A stretch of DNA of 22,233 nucleotides from contig CADBXQ010000015.1 in NCBI GenBank assembly GCA_902798675.1, forward strand, positions 911 to 23,143, written 5' to 3'. The stretch is from Oscillospiraceae bacterium (GTDB taxonomy: Bacteria > Bacillota > Clostridia > Oscillospirales > Ruminococcaceae). The position numbers and the translations under genes were made by a program. Under the pieces are notes generated by a model that saw only the letters and a program-made list of their open reading frames with translations, was not told the origin of the DNA and ran no database searches. Below are positions 1 to 7,616 of the stretch, piece after piece; positions within the stretch are counted from its first letter, which is position 1; each line of letters opens with the position of its first letter.

Positions 1-715
1 CGTCATTTTCTTTCAATTCATTAACCCTGGACGGATAAAAATAGTCGTCGATGTGAATTCCGCAAAGATCATAGCGGCTCATTATCTCGCCTATGACATC
101 CAAAATAAAGCCCCTGACCTCGGGATTTGTTGGGATCAGGATATACCTTCCCGTCAAATCTTTCATATAGTAGTCACTTGAATTTTGCGACAACTTCCAC
201 TTTTTGAGGATATATTTATCGGAAATTTTTGAAAAATCATCATCCGACATGGTCCGAAGAGGATTAATCCAGCCATGAACAGATATATTATATTCCTTGG
301 AAATCTCAATTATTATTTTTAGTGGATCATATTCAACTTGTTCACACAAATTTCCAGCAAAATATTTCGAAATCGGGGAAAGATTTGAGGGATAGAAAGC
401 ATCACCAAACGCCCGCAGATGGAGCATTAAAGTGTTAATTTTGCAAGCTTTCAAATTTTCAAAAACCGCCCTAACGCTTTTTTCAAACTGCTCCTTGTTT
501 TTGTTTTGCAAAATAAGCTGCCATTCCAAATATGAAAACCAACAGCCGCGCATTTTTTGCAAATCTTCTTTTGCTACGCCAGCCGTTTTTTGCTCGCCCG
601 GCTCAGGATTTTTCGCTGAACTTTCATAACAAAAATCCAACGGGCTTTGACAAAACAACAAAACAGAAAACACTAAACAAACCAAAAACGCCAAACAACC
701 AGCCGTCCGTTTCAT
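1..715 (-). CDS. GHL10-type glycoside hydrolase-like secreted protein (3' end missing)
   Basis: My own reading of the minus strand gives 238 open codons that run off the window edge. The protein starts MKRTAGCLAFLVCLVFSVLL, a short positive stretch plus a hydrophobic segment typical of a signal peptide; the following FC is not a convincing lipobox. The mature part contains RGCWFSYLEW near residue 53, then LMLHLRAFGDAFYPS and GIHIDDYFYPSR. These match the conserved blocks of the GHL10 (family 10-like, DUF187) glycosidase fold, where the IDDYFYP segment lies at the presumed active site. It therefore probably acts on a polysaccharide or peptidoglycan-linked glycan outside the membrane; the substrate cannot be read. 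GGAGG precedes the ATG by a normal distance. The catalytic C-terminal half lies outside the window. Family confidence is good, function is inferred. Confidence 0.8.
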   Translation of the reverse strand, partial: MKRTAGCLAFLVCLVFSVLLFCQSPLDFCYESSAKNPEPGEQKTAGVAKEDLQKMRGCWFSYLEWQLILQNKNKEQFEKSVRAVFENLKACKINTLMLHLRAFGDAFYPSNLSPISKYFAGNLCEQVEYDPLKIIIEISKEYNISVHGWINPLRTMSDDDFSKISDKYILKKWKLSQNSSDYYMKDLTGRYILIPTNPEVRGFILDVIGEIMSRYDLCGIHIDDYFYPSRVNELKEND

Positions 716-737
716 ATAAACAATCCTCCAAATTCTA

Positions 738-766
738 AACATAAGAGTTAGTAAATAATATGCAAA
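738..766 (-). promoter_or_regulatory. Possible promoter of the GHL10 gene
   Basis: On the minus strand TTTGCA and TATGTT are separated by 17 bases, ending 22 bases before the ATG. Each box matches the sigma-A consensus at four of six positions, so this is weak in AT-rich DNA. The rest of the 234-base gap to the next gene shows only a short ATGAAA/TTTCAT hairpin and no gene. Confidence 0.3.
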
Positions 767-949
767 TCAAGTTATATTGTATGTATATTATATGCGCGAT
801 CAGGCACTTTGCTTTGGAATTAAATATCATTGGGGTAATAGCGCTTGTCTGATACTTTGCAGCTGGGCACGCTCTGATTATGAAAGATTTTTTTCATTTA
901 GCACGCTATCGTTATCGCCCCTTAAGCTTTATTCTTGTTATTGACTTAT

Positions 950-1168
950 TTACTTCGTATGTGCAAGCACGTCTGTCGCACGCCTAAGCCTGTCATAATG
1001 TGTTTCCCTACCACGATGATGCCTCAGCATCTCCAGCATAATAGTGACTTCCTCAGGACGCGCCTTAAGCCTATCAACTTCTAACACAGCCGAAACATTC
1101 ATTGGAGCAAGAGCAAGGCTAGATGCTAAAGCTATAGAAACTAAAACTTTTTTGATTTTACTAAACAT
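950..1168 (-). CDS. Small secreted peptide: shared signal peptide with an unrelated charged tail
   Basis: The first 28 residues (MFSKIKKVLVSIALASSLAL and APMNVSA) form a standard signal peptide, nearly identical to those of the next two genes. The predicted mature part is only about 45 residues, rich in Arg, His and Glu, and unrelated to the neighbours' mature domain. It holds two loose repeats, VDRLKARPEEV and YDRLRRATDV. I chose the ATG because GGAGG lies nine bases upstream; an in-frame TTG six bases earlier would be too close to the ribosome site. The 3' part looks richer in G+C than its neighbours. It may be a paralogue whose body was replaced, or a decayed copy. I do not recognise a function. 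Confidence 0.55.
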   Translation of the reverse strand: MFSKIKKVLVSIALASSLALAPMNVSAVLEVDRLKARPEEVTIMLEMLRHHRGRETHYDRLRRATDVLAHTK

Positions 1169-1280
1169 TTTCAAAAACCTCCTAACAAAATAATAAATTT
1201 AATGTTTTTAAATTATTTCAAATCATGGTTTGTTTTTTTCAATAAAACTCCGGTTCGTTCAGCAGAGCTTAGATTAATGC
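1089..1280 (-). repeat. Duplicated leader cassette, copy 1
   Basis: This block covers the signal-peptide coding region plus about 110 bases upstream of the ATG. It is nearly identical to the copy before the next gene, including untranslated sequence such as CTCCGGTTCGTTCAGCA and GATTAATGC (plus strand). Identity in non-coding bases points to recent tandem duplication. Confidence 0.85.
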
Positions 1281-1316
1281 AGGGCATTTATATTCGTATT
1301 CGTTTAATTATTAGCT

Positions 1317-1790
1317 TTATAAGTACCATGCCATTGTTGCAATATTATACTTAATGGTTCCGATTTCAGTCGATGTAGTTTTGTCCTCATTCAGCTCATT
1401 AGAGTCATCGCTAAGTGTAGCTTTGGTCGAGCCTGTGGTTACACCATAGATGGCGACCTTACTGCCGTAAAAGGACATAGAAACCTTGCTGTAAGTCTTA
1501 CCAGCTTCAAATGTCGGAGTGATTACAATGGTCGCGCGTGGGTTAGAAGTCTGCGTTACTCTTATCGAAACGAGGGTACTCATTTTTTTTGACGTGAATT
1601 CAATCTGTTCAGGAACCTCCACTGTATATGTTATCCCTGTTAGTTCCATTTCTTTATAGAGAACTTTCGTTTTTCCAGTCTGATCTTGGTCAGTTAACTG
1701 CAGATTAGCCGTCGAAACATTCATTGGAGCAAGAGCAAGGCTTGTTGCCAAAGTCAGGGAAACTAAAACTTCTTTGATTTTACTAAACAT
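1317..1790 (-). CDS. Small secreted protein, paralogue A
   Basis: A 157-residue protein with an N-terminal signal peptide, probably cut near NVSTA. The mature part is rich in Thr, Ser and Val, with alternating hydrophobic residues that suggest a beta-sandwich. Landmarks shared with the downstream paralogue are QLTDQDQTG after the cleavage site, YTVEVPEQIEFTS, ATLSDDSNELNE and TEIGTIKYNI near the C-terminus. There is no cell-wall sorting motif, membrane anchor or cysteine. The ATG is set by AAGAGG nine bases upstream. It sits between two relatives with the same signal peptide and the same upstream sequence, so the three are probably regulated alike. The VEVP-IEF pattern recalls extracellular beta-strand proteins of Firmicutes, but I cannot name the family. 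Confidence 0.7.
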   Translation of the reverse strand: MFSKIKEVLVSLTLATSLALAPMNVSTANLQLTDQDQTGKTKVLYKEMELTGITYTVEVPEQIEFTSKKMSTLVSIRVTQTSNPRATIVITPTFEAGKTYSKVSMSFYGSKVAIYGVTTGSTKATLSDDSNELNEDKTTSTEIGTIKYNIATMAWYL

Positions 1791-1901
1791 TTTCAAAAAC
1801 CTCTTAACAAAATAACAAATTTGATGTTTTTAAATTAATTCAAATCATGGTTTATTTTTTTCAATAAAACTCCGGTTCGTTCAGCAAGCTTAGATTAATG
1901 C
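1711..1901 (-). repeat. Duplicated leader cassette, copy 2
   Basis: Signal-peptide coding region and upstream sequence matching copy 1 almost base for base. On the minus strand both carry TTGAAAAAAA followed by a conserved block ending near ATGATTTGAA; this may include the shared promoter, but no convincing -10 box stands out. Confidence 0.85.
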
Positions 1902-1922
1902 GGATGGTTAAAATTCAATTAA

Positions 1923-1953
1923 ATGCCCCCCTTAAAAACCAAAGGCGGGGCAT
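1923..1953 (-). terminator. Rho-independent terminator after secreted paralogue B
   Basis: ATGCCCC pairs with GGGGCAT, extended by CCTT/AAGG across one bulged base, for about 11 base pairs. On the minus strand the stem is followed by TTTAATTGAATTTT. It lies 45 bases after the stop codon of the gene it would end. Confidence 0.65.
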
Positions 1954-1997
1954 CTAGATTTGTTTAATTACGAGTTTTATCAGGAACTGAAATCCTA

Positions 1998-2459
1998 CTA
2001 TTCACCTGTATTAATAGCATACGCAATGGTTCCAATTTCAGTCGAGTCAACTATCTCACCCAGCTCATTAGATCCATCGCTAAGTGTAGCTACGGTCTTC
2101 TTACTGTCGCCTACTTTAGCGACGGTGACCGAAGCGTCGGTAAAGCTTATAGTAACATTGCTGTAACTATCACTAGCTTCAAATGCCGGAGTTACGTTAA
2201 TGTTCTTGTTTGAGTCAGAAGTCTCTACTAATGATATCGTAACGTCTTGCGTATCGTTTTCTGACGTGAATTCAATCTTGTCAGGGACCTCCACTTTATA
2301 TGTGAATTGTGGTTCCGCTTTTTTATAGAAAACTTGCGTTGATCCACTCTGATCTTGTTCAGTTAACTGTGGATTAGTTGCCGAAACATTCATTGGAGCA
2401 AGAGCCAGGCTAGATGCTAAAGCCAGAGAAAATAAAACTTTTTTGATTTTACTAAACAT
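1998..2459 (-). CDS. Small secreted protein, paralogue B
   Basis: A 153-residue protein with the same signal peptide as the two genes after it in transcription order, probably cut after NVSA. The mature part starts TNPQLTEQDQSG and continues YKVEVPDKIEFTS, NVTPAFEASDSYS, ATLSDGSNELGE and TEIGTIAYAI, aligning along its whole length with paralogue A. It has no cysteine and no anchor, so it is predicted to be released or held by non-covalent contacts. GGAGG precedes the chosen ATG by nine bases; an earlier in-frame TTG is too close to the ribosome site. A terminator follows, so it probably forms its own transcript. The function is unknown. Confidence 0.7.
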   Translation of the reverse strand: MFSKIKKVLFSLALASSLALAPMNVSATNPQLTEQDQSGSTQVFYKKAEPQFTYKVEVPDKIEFTSENDTQDVTISLVETSDSNKNINVTPAFEASDSYSNVTISFTDASVTVAKVGDSKKTVATLSDGSNELGEIVDSTEIGTIAYAINTGE

Positions 2460-2530
2460 TTTCAAAAACCTCCTAATAAAATGATAAATTTAATGAATCT
2501 AAATTACTTTAAATCACGGTTGGTTTTCTT
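2380..2530 (-). repeat. Duplicated leader cassette, copy 3 (more diverged)
   Basis: Signal-peptide region and about 70 upstream bases related to copies 1 and 2, but with more substitutions and without the CTCCGGTTCGTTCAGCA segment. This suggests that copies 1 and 2 arose from each other more recently. Confidence 0.75.
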
Positions 2531-2585
2531 AACATAAAAAGCAAAGATTAATCTTGCTATGTAGGGGATATAATTAGCATGCTTC

Positions 2586-2682
2586 AACTTGGCAAAATCA
2601 TTTCGCAGGCGATCTTGAAAAAAAATCTTTTCACGCTCTGCAGAGCCACGTCCGCGGGAATTCAAGAAATTTTCACCAAGTT
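2586..2682. other. Nested inverted repeat in a gene-free stretch
   Basis: The 318 bases between ylmC and paralogue B hold no credible gene. Within them AACTTGG pairs with CCAAGTT across 97 bases, continuing inward through AAAAT/ATTTT. Further in, CTTGAA pairs with TTCAAG, and the 12-base perfect palindrome GCTCTGCAGAGC lies between those arms. The arms are nested, so one long hairpin with internal loops is possible on either strand. It could be a structured leader, a small RNA or a mobile-element remnant; I recognise none specifically. Confidence 0.4.
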
Positions 2683-2777
2683 AATATACCCCCTAAAAAT
2701 AATTATATCTTCACTTTGTCAATTTGTCAACCCTTTTTTTGGAAATTTCTGCAAAATATTTTCAAAAACAACGATAA

Positions 2778-3074
2778 TCACTTAAATAATGAGCTAAAAA
2801 AATTTTTTTTCTTTCTGGCTTGACAGTTACGCGGCATGCAGTCAAAGCAAACAAGTATCGCGTCATCACCGATTACGCTGATGTTTTCCCAAGAAATAAC
2901 AATATCATCTTCCCTCCCGAAAAGCCCAAAGAATTTGCATTTTCCGTATATAACAAGCGATATCACCTCCGCAGAACAAGTGTCTATGACAACATCATCA
3001 ACGCAGCCCAGATTTGCTCCGCTTTTGATGTTTATAACGTTTTTGTCTCTGAATTCCTCTAATCTACACACCAT
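2778..3074 (-). CDS. ylmC: YlmC/YmxH family PRC-barrel protein
   Basis: A 98-residue protein whose first 75 residues match the YlmC/YmxH family: a PRC-barrel-like beta fold with the pattern RDKNVINIKSGANLGCVDDV, then VISLVIYGK and a DDIVISWENISVIGDDAILV strand pair. The family is common in spore-forming Firmicutes and is annotated as sporulation-related, though its biochemical role is not settled. The tail is rich in Cys and Lys and ends in KKKNFFSSLFK. GGGGG lies about nine bases before the ATG. It stands alone, transcribed away from the transketolase genes. Confidence 0.85.
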   Translation of the reverse strand: MVCRLEEFRDKNVINIKSGANLGCVDDVVIDTCSAEVISLVIYGKCKFFGLFGREDDIVISWENISVIGDDAILVCFDCMPRNCQARKKKNFFSSLFK

Positions 3075-3096
3075 TTAAATCGACCCCCAAAAAATG

Positions 3097-3125
3097 TGTA
3101 TAATATAAAAAATATGAAAATTCAA
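3097..3125 (-). promoter_or_regulatory. Possible promoter of ylmC
   Basis: On the minus strand TTGAAT and TATACA are separated by 17 bases, starting 23 bases upstream of the ATG. The surrounding DNA is very AT-rich, so a chance match is possible. Confidence 0.35.
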
Positions 3126-3213
3126 CGCCCATTATTAATTATTTTTCATTCAAGTCACAATATAATCGCAAATTATGTTAAAAATGCACAAATAAAAAAA
3201 CCAACATCTCCAC

Positions 3214-3241
3214 TTGATATTTCGATAAGATGTGATATAAT
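3214..3241 (+). promoter_or_regulatory. Sigma-A promoter of the transketolase operon
   Basis: TTGATA (five of six) and a perfect TATAAT lie 16 bases apart. Transcription would start near 3248 and leave an untranslated leader of about 80 bases. I see no riboswitch in that leader. Confidence 0.7.
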
Positions 3242-3330
3242 ATAAAAGTAGGATGTTTCATGATCATTTGTATATATTGCTTTAGTTATTGCTTTTTGTG
3301 TTTAAATATAAAAATGCTAGGAGAAGTTTA

Positions 3331-4173
3331 ATGGATATTGATTGTTTAAAAGGCCTTAAAAGTCTTGCCTGCAAAATCCGAATAGGGGTCTTGGAAAGCG
3401 TGTATGGCGCGAAATCTGGCCATCCAGGCGGTTCTTTGTCGATTGCAGATTTGCTAGCATACCTCTATTTAAAAGAGCTCAGAGCCAATCCCAAAAACCC
3501 TGAAGATCCCAATCGCGATCGATTTGTTTTGTCGAAAGGCCACGCTGCGCCGGCTTTATATTCCGTTTTAGCGCATATGGGATTTTTTCAATTGGAGAAT
3601 TTGAAGTCTTTGCGAAAAATGGGGGCTTTTCTTCAGGGTCATCCCAACATGAATTCAACCCCTGGAGTTGACATGTCAACCGGTTCATTGGGCCAGGGCG
3701 TTTCTGCTGCTTGCGGGATGGCTCTTGGCGCAAAGCTTGACGGATCGGGCGTTCGGGTATATTGCGTTTTGGGTGACGGAGAAATCGAAGAAGGCCAGGT
3801 TTGGGAAGCTTTGATGTTTGCATCCCACTATAACCTAGACAACCTCTGCCTTTTTGTCGACAATAACCAGCTTCAAATCGACGGCTGGGTTCAAGAGGTT
3901 GCTGGATTGTCAAAGATTCCTGAAAAGTTTGAAGCTTTTGGCTTTAACGTTATGCAAATTGATGGCCACGACTTTGAGCAAATTGAGCACGCAGTGAACC
4001 TTGCTAAAAGCCAAAAAGGCAGGCCGTCGGCAATAGTCATGAAAACAATCAAAGGGAAAGGCGTTTCATATATGGAAAACAACGTTTCGTGGCATGGAGC
4101 TGCTCCGAATGAAGAGCAATTTAAGCTTGCAAAAGCAGAACTTGATTCAATTTTAGCTGAGCTGGAGGGTTAA
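3331..4173 (+). CDS. Transketolase, N-terminal (TPP-binding) subunit
   Basis: A 280-residue protein equal to the first half of a full transketolase, which moves two-carbon units between sugar phosphates in the non-oxidative pentose phosphate pathway. SGHPGGS is at about 29-35 and LSKGHAAPALY at 68-77. The thiamine diphosphate motif runs from GDG at 148-150 to NN at 178-179. The start is the ATG preceded by AGGAG at seven bases; an earlier in-frame ATG has no ribosome site. The C-terminal partner begins two bases after the stop, so the two subunits are co-translated. Split transketolases of this type are usual in Clostridia. Nothing appears damaged. Confidence 0.95.
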   Translation: MDIDCLKGLKSLACKIRIGVLESVYGAKSGHPGGSLSIADLLAYLYLKELRANPKNPEDPNRDRFVLSKGHAAPALYSVLAHMGFFQLENLKSLRKMGAFLQGHPNMNSTPGVDMSTGSLGQGVSAACGMALGAKLDGSGVRVYCVLGDGEIEEGQVWEALMFASHYNLDNLCLFVDNNQLQIDGWVQEVAGLSKIPEKFEAFGFNVMQIDGHDFEQIEHAVNLAKSQKGRPSAIVMKTIKGKGVSYMENNVSWHGAAPNEEQFKLAKAELDSILAELEG

Positions 4174-4175
4174 AT

Positions 4176-5117
4176 ATGTCGAAAATTTTAAAAAAAGCAA
4201 CCAGAGAGAGCTTTGGAGAAGCTTTGGCTGAAATAGCTCGGTTTAATGAGAAAATAGTTGTTTTGGACTCGGATCTTGCTGCTGCAACAAAGACAAAAAT
4301 TTTCAAAGAAGCGTTTGCGGATCGATTTTTCAATTGCGGAATCTCAGAATGCAACATGATTGGAGTTGGAGCAGGCCTTGCAACCATGGGAAAGATTCCG
4401 TTTGTTGCAAGCTTTGCGATGTTTAGCGCAGGCCGCGGTTTTGAGCAAATCAGAAACTCAGTTGCATATCCCAATTTAAACGTCAAAATCGCCGGGTCCC
4501 ACGCTGGAATTTCTGTTGGAGAAGACGGCGCAACCCATCAATGCTGCGAAGACATTGCGCTGATGCGGTCAATTCCAAACATGGTTGTTTTGAACCCTTG
4601 TGACCACTATGAGATGAAAGCCGCGGTTAAAAGCGCTGCAGACCATAAAGGTCCGGTGTATATCCGCCTTGGAAGGCTGGCTGTTGAGACGATAAATGAC
4701 CAAGAAACCTATAAATTCGAAATGGGGAAGGGAGTAACGCTAAAAGACGGCAAAGACATAACAATCATCGCAACTGGGCTCCCTGTTCGCGCGGCTCTTT
4801 TGACTTCAAAGCTTCTTGAAAATGACAAAATCAGCGCCAGGGTCATCAACATACACACCATAAAGCCGCTTGACCGGGAGATTATTTTAAAAGCAGCGGC
4901 CGAGACGTCGCAAATATTCACAGTTGAGGAACACAGCATCATCGGCGGGCTTGGCGAGGCGGTTTGCTCGGTTGTTTGCGAAAAATTCCCAAAAAGAGTT
5001 CAAAGAATCGGGATAAATGATCGGTTTGGGCAATCCGGCTCGGCTCATGATCTGCTTGCGCACTATAAACTCGACTCTAAAGGAATATATGAAACTATAA
5101 AGAATAAACTTGGCTAG
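4176..5117 (+). CDS. Transketolase, C-terminal (pyrimidine-binding) subunit
   Basis: A 313-residue protein equal to the second half of transketolase: the pyrimidine-binding domain and the C-terminal domain. NCGISECNMIGVGAGLA near 53-69 includes the conserved glutamate (about E58) that activates thiamine diphosphate. It continues with FAMFSAGRGFEQIRNSVAYP and GSHAGISVGEDGATHQCCED, typical of the family. GGAGGG near the end of the previous gene serves as ribosome site. With the preceding subunit it should form a heterotetrameric enzyme in the cytoplasm. 1-deoxy-xylulose-5-phosphate synthase is a distant relative but is one longer chain, so it is less likely. Confidence 0.95.
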   Translation: MSKILKKATRESFGEALAEIARFNEKIVVLDSDLAAATKTKIFKEAFADRFFNCGISECNMIGVGAGLATMGKIPFVASFAMFSAGRGFEQIRNSVAYPNLNVKIAGSHAGISVGEDGATHQCCEDIALMRSIPNMVVLNPCDHYEMKAAVKSAADHKGPVYIRLGRLAVETINDQETYKFEMGKGVTLKDGKDITIIATGLPVRAALLTSKLLENDKISARVINIHTIKPLDREIILKAAAETSQIFTVEEHSIIGGLGEAVCSVVCEKFPKRVQRIGINDRFGQSGSAHDLLAHYKLDSKGIYETIKNKLG

Positions 5118-5153
5118 ATTAGAATTTATTATAATAACAGGAGATAGGCTTGT

Positions 5154-7559
5154 ATGCAATTAAAATCTCAAAAAACGCAGGAAATAAAGAAGAGGGAAAT
5201 TGAACGAATAAAGACCACTGCGAAGTTTGGCCTGACGAATGAGCAGGTTAAGCAAATTCGAGAGGCCGGCTATTCTAATACATTCAGTAATAAATCATAT
5301 AAAACAGTGAAGCAGATTATTTTCGACAACGTCTTCACATTTTTCAACCTGGTCTTTTTTATATTGGGAGTGTGTTTATTTATTGCGCATTCATATAAAG
5401 ACATGTCGTTCCTGCTGATCATTGTTTTAAACACTTTGATCGGAATTTTTCAACAGGTTCGATCTAAAATTAAGCTAGACAAATTAACGCTCATTTCATC
5501 TCCAAAGTCGATTGTTGTTCGAAATGGGGAAAAACTTTCTGTTTTCAACCACGAACTTGTCAGGGACGACGTTGTGATTTTAAAATCAGGTGACCAAATA
5601 ACCGCAGACGCGACTTTAATTGAAGGAGAAATTCAGGTTGATGAATCTTTGCTGACCGGCGAATCAGACCCTATTCCAAAAAAAGCTGGCGACGAATTGC
5701 TTTCTGGAAGCTTTGTTCTTTCGGGGAAATGTTTTGCAAGGCTTGATAATGTTGGGGAGGATTCATATGCATCTAGGCTGACGTTGGAAGCTAAGAAAAA
5801 CATCCGCAAACCGCAGTCGGATATGATGGCATCTTTGGACAAATTAATCAGGATCATCGGCTTCACCCTAGTCCCAATTGGCCTAATATTATTTTTAAAA
5901 CAAACCTTCATATTAAAAATGCCTTGGGATGATTCAGTGACAACGACAGTTTCCGCTTTAATCGGCATGATTCCAGAAGGCCTATATTTGCTGACAAGCA
6001 TCGCGCTTGCAATCAGCGTCATAAAACTGATCGAATCAAAAACGCTTGTTCAAGAAGTGAGCTGCATTGAAACTCTGGCTCGGGTTGACGTTTTGTGTGT
6101 TGACAAAACCGGAACGATAACCCAGCCTCAAATGAAAGTTGCTGGCGTTGTTTCGCTTTGCAACGAAAGCATCGAGAACATATATACTGCTGCCAATTCT
6201 GTTGTTTTTAACATGCCGCCAGACAACAGCACATCTTTGGCGCTCAAGGAACATTTTAACAAGCAAACAAACTGGAAACTCAAAAAATTTCACCCCTTTC
6301 TTTCTTCAACAAAATGGTCTGCAGCTGAATTTGAAAACAAAGAAACATTTGTTATTGGGGCGCCTGAATTCATATTAAAAGAACAATATAAAACAATTGA
6401 AAGCGAAATCAATAGGTACATATCCCAAGGAAATCGAGTTCTTCTTCTTGCGCGCATTGATGGAAAAATTGAAAAAAATGTTTTGATTGGAAAAAAAGAG
6501 CCAATCTGTTTGATTTTGCTTGAAAATCCAATCCGGAAAGAGGCCCCAAAAACCTTTGAATTTTTCGAAAGGCAAGGAGTTAAGATCAAGGTCATTTCAG
6601 GAGATAACCCCATATCAGTTTCAAAAATTGCAAAAAAAGCAAAAATCAAAGATGCAGAAAAATATATTGACGCGCAAGCCTTGAAAACTGAAGACCAGAT
6701 GCGAGATGCGATCGAAAAATATGCTGTTTTCGGGCGGGTCACTCCTGATCAAAAGCGAAAATTTGTCCGCCTTTTAAAAGAAAATAAAAAACACACCGTC
6801 GCAATGACTGGGGATGGAGTCAATGATGTTTTGGCTTTGAAAGACTCGGATGTTGGAATAGCGATGGCTTCTGGAAGCGACGCAGCAAGCCAAGTTGCGG
6901 AGCTGGTTTTGCTTAATTCAAATTTTGCGTCAATGCCAAAGGTTGTTTTGGAAGGAAGGAGGGTTATCAACAACATAGAACGATCTGCGGCGCTGTTTCT
7001 GGTTAAAAATATATTTTCATTCATATTTTCCATCATAGCGCTTTTTATTAACATTCCATATCCCATAACTCCCTTTCAATGGACCCTCATCAGTTCGCTA
7101 ACCATCGGTCTTCCAGGATTTTTGCTGACGTTGCAGCCAACAACAGCAATCGTTAAAGGTCGATTTATTTCAAATGTTTTGAGAAAAGCCCTGCCGGGGG
7201 GGATGTGTAATATATTAATAATTTTAGCTTTGCAGGTTTTTAAATCAATATTTTCCTTTGAGTTTGAAGAGCTTTCAACAGTTGCAACTGTTTTGCTTGC
7301 AACAAACGGTTTTTCGGTTTTGTTTGAAGTTTGCAAGCCGCTGAGCTTAAAACGCCTGGCAATTTTTTTCTCAATGCTTGTTTTAATGATATTGTCAGTA
7401 ATTTTTCTTTCAGGCCTGTTTTCGCTTGTCAGCCTTTCAATTGAAGCGTTGGTTGTTTTGATTGGACTGATGGCGCTAGACTATCCTCTTCTGAGGCTTC
7501 TTGAGCATTTAACAGCAAAGCTTTTTAATTCCCTGATATCCAAAAAAAATCGGCAATAA
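5154..7559 (+). CDS. P-type cation-transporting ATPase, CtpE-like
   Basis: An 801-residue membrane ATPase with all hallmark motifs in order: TGES (168-171) in the actuator domain, PEGL (274-277) in the ion-binding helix, DKTGT with the phosphorylated aspartate at D317, and TGDGVND (552-558) at the hinge. Hydrophobic segments occur in pairs near 57-95 and 232-290, with further helices from about 610 to the end. The IPEGLYLLTS stretch resembles the CtpE-like group of P2-type pumps, linked to calcium in some bacteria; the ion here is inferred. There are no N-terminal heavy-metal CxxC motifs. AGGAG precedes the ATG by ten bases. It follows the transketolase genes by 36 bases and probably shares their transcript. 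Confidence 0.9.
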   Translation: MQLKSQKTQEIKKREIERIKTTAKFGLTNEQVKQIREAGYSNTFSNKSYKTVKQIIFDNVFTFFNLVFFILGVCLFIAHSYKDMSFLLIIVLNTLIGIFQQVRSKIKLDKLTLISSPKSIVVRNGEKLSVFNHELVRDDVVILKSGDQITADATLIEGEIQVDESLLTGESDPIPKKAGDELLSGSFVLSGKCFARLDNVGEDSYASRLTLEAKKNIRKPQSDMMASLDKLIRIIGFTLVPIGLILFLKQTFILKMPWDDSVTTTVSALIGMIPEGLYLLTSIALAISVIKLIESKTLVQEVSCIETLARVDVLCVDKTGTITQPQMKVAGVVSLCNESIENIYTAANSVVFNMPPDNSTSLALKEHFNKQTNWKLKKFHPFLSSTKWSAAEFENKETFVIGAPEFILKEQYKTIESEINRYISQGNRVLLLARIDGKIEKNVLIGKKEPICLILLENPIRKEAPKTFEFFERQGVKIKVISGDNPISVSKIAKKAKIKDAEKYIDAQALKTEDQMRDAIEKYAVFGRVTPDQKRKFVRLLKENKKHTVAMTGDGVNDVLALKDSDVGIAMASGSDAASQVAELVLLNSNFASMPKVVLEGRRVINNIERSAALFLVKNIFSFIFSIIALFINIPYPITPFQWTLISSLTIGLPGFLLTLQPTTAIVKGRFISNVLRKALPGGMCNILIILALQVFKSIFSFEFEELSTVATVLLATNGFSVLFEVCKPLSLKRLAIFFSMLVLMILSVIFLSGLFSLVSLSIEALVVLIGLMALDYPLLRLLEHLTAKLFNSLISKKNRQ

Positions 7560-7592
7560 GCTAAAAACTAAAAGCTCACTGCCAATTTTTTT
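7552..7592. terminator. Bidirectional rho-independent terminator
   Basis: GGCAATAAGCT pairs with AGCTCACTGCC (nine of eleven pairs), overlapping the ATPase stop codon. On the plus strand the stem is followed by AATTTTTTT, on the minus strand by GATTTTTTTT. It can therefore end both the transketolase/ATPase transcript and the converging peptide-export transcript. Confidence 0.8.
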
Positions 7593-7616
7593 AGAAAAAT
7601 TTAAAATAAACCAACT

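Noticed and set aside
432..738. Plus-strand frames of 65 and 68 codons near the left edge
   Set aside because: They lie antisense inside the GHL10 gene, with no ribosome site and no recognisable protein features.
2579..2785. A 68-codon plus-strand frame
   Set aside because: No ribosome site, low-complexity hydrophobic composition, and it covers the inverted-repeat region.
3479..3913. 144-codon minus-strand frame inside the transketolase gene
   Set aside because: Antisense to a clear transketolase reading frame and without family features.
5154..7559. P-type ATPase as a copper or zinc exporter
   Set aside because: No N-terminal metal-binding CxxC and no CPC/CPx motif in the ion-binding helix; PEGL is present instead.
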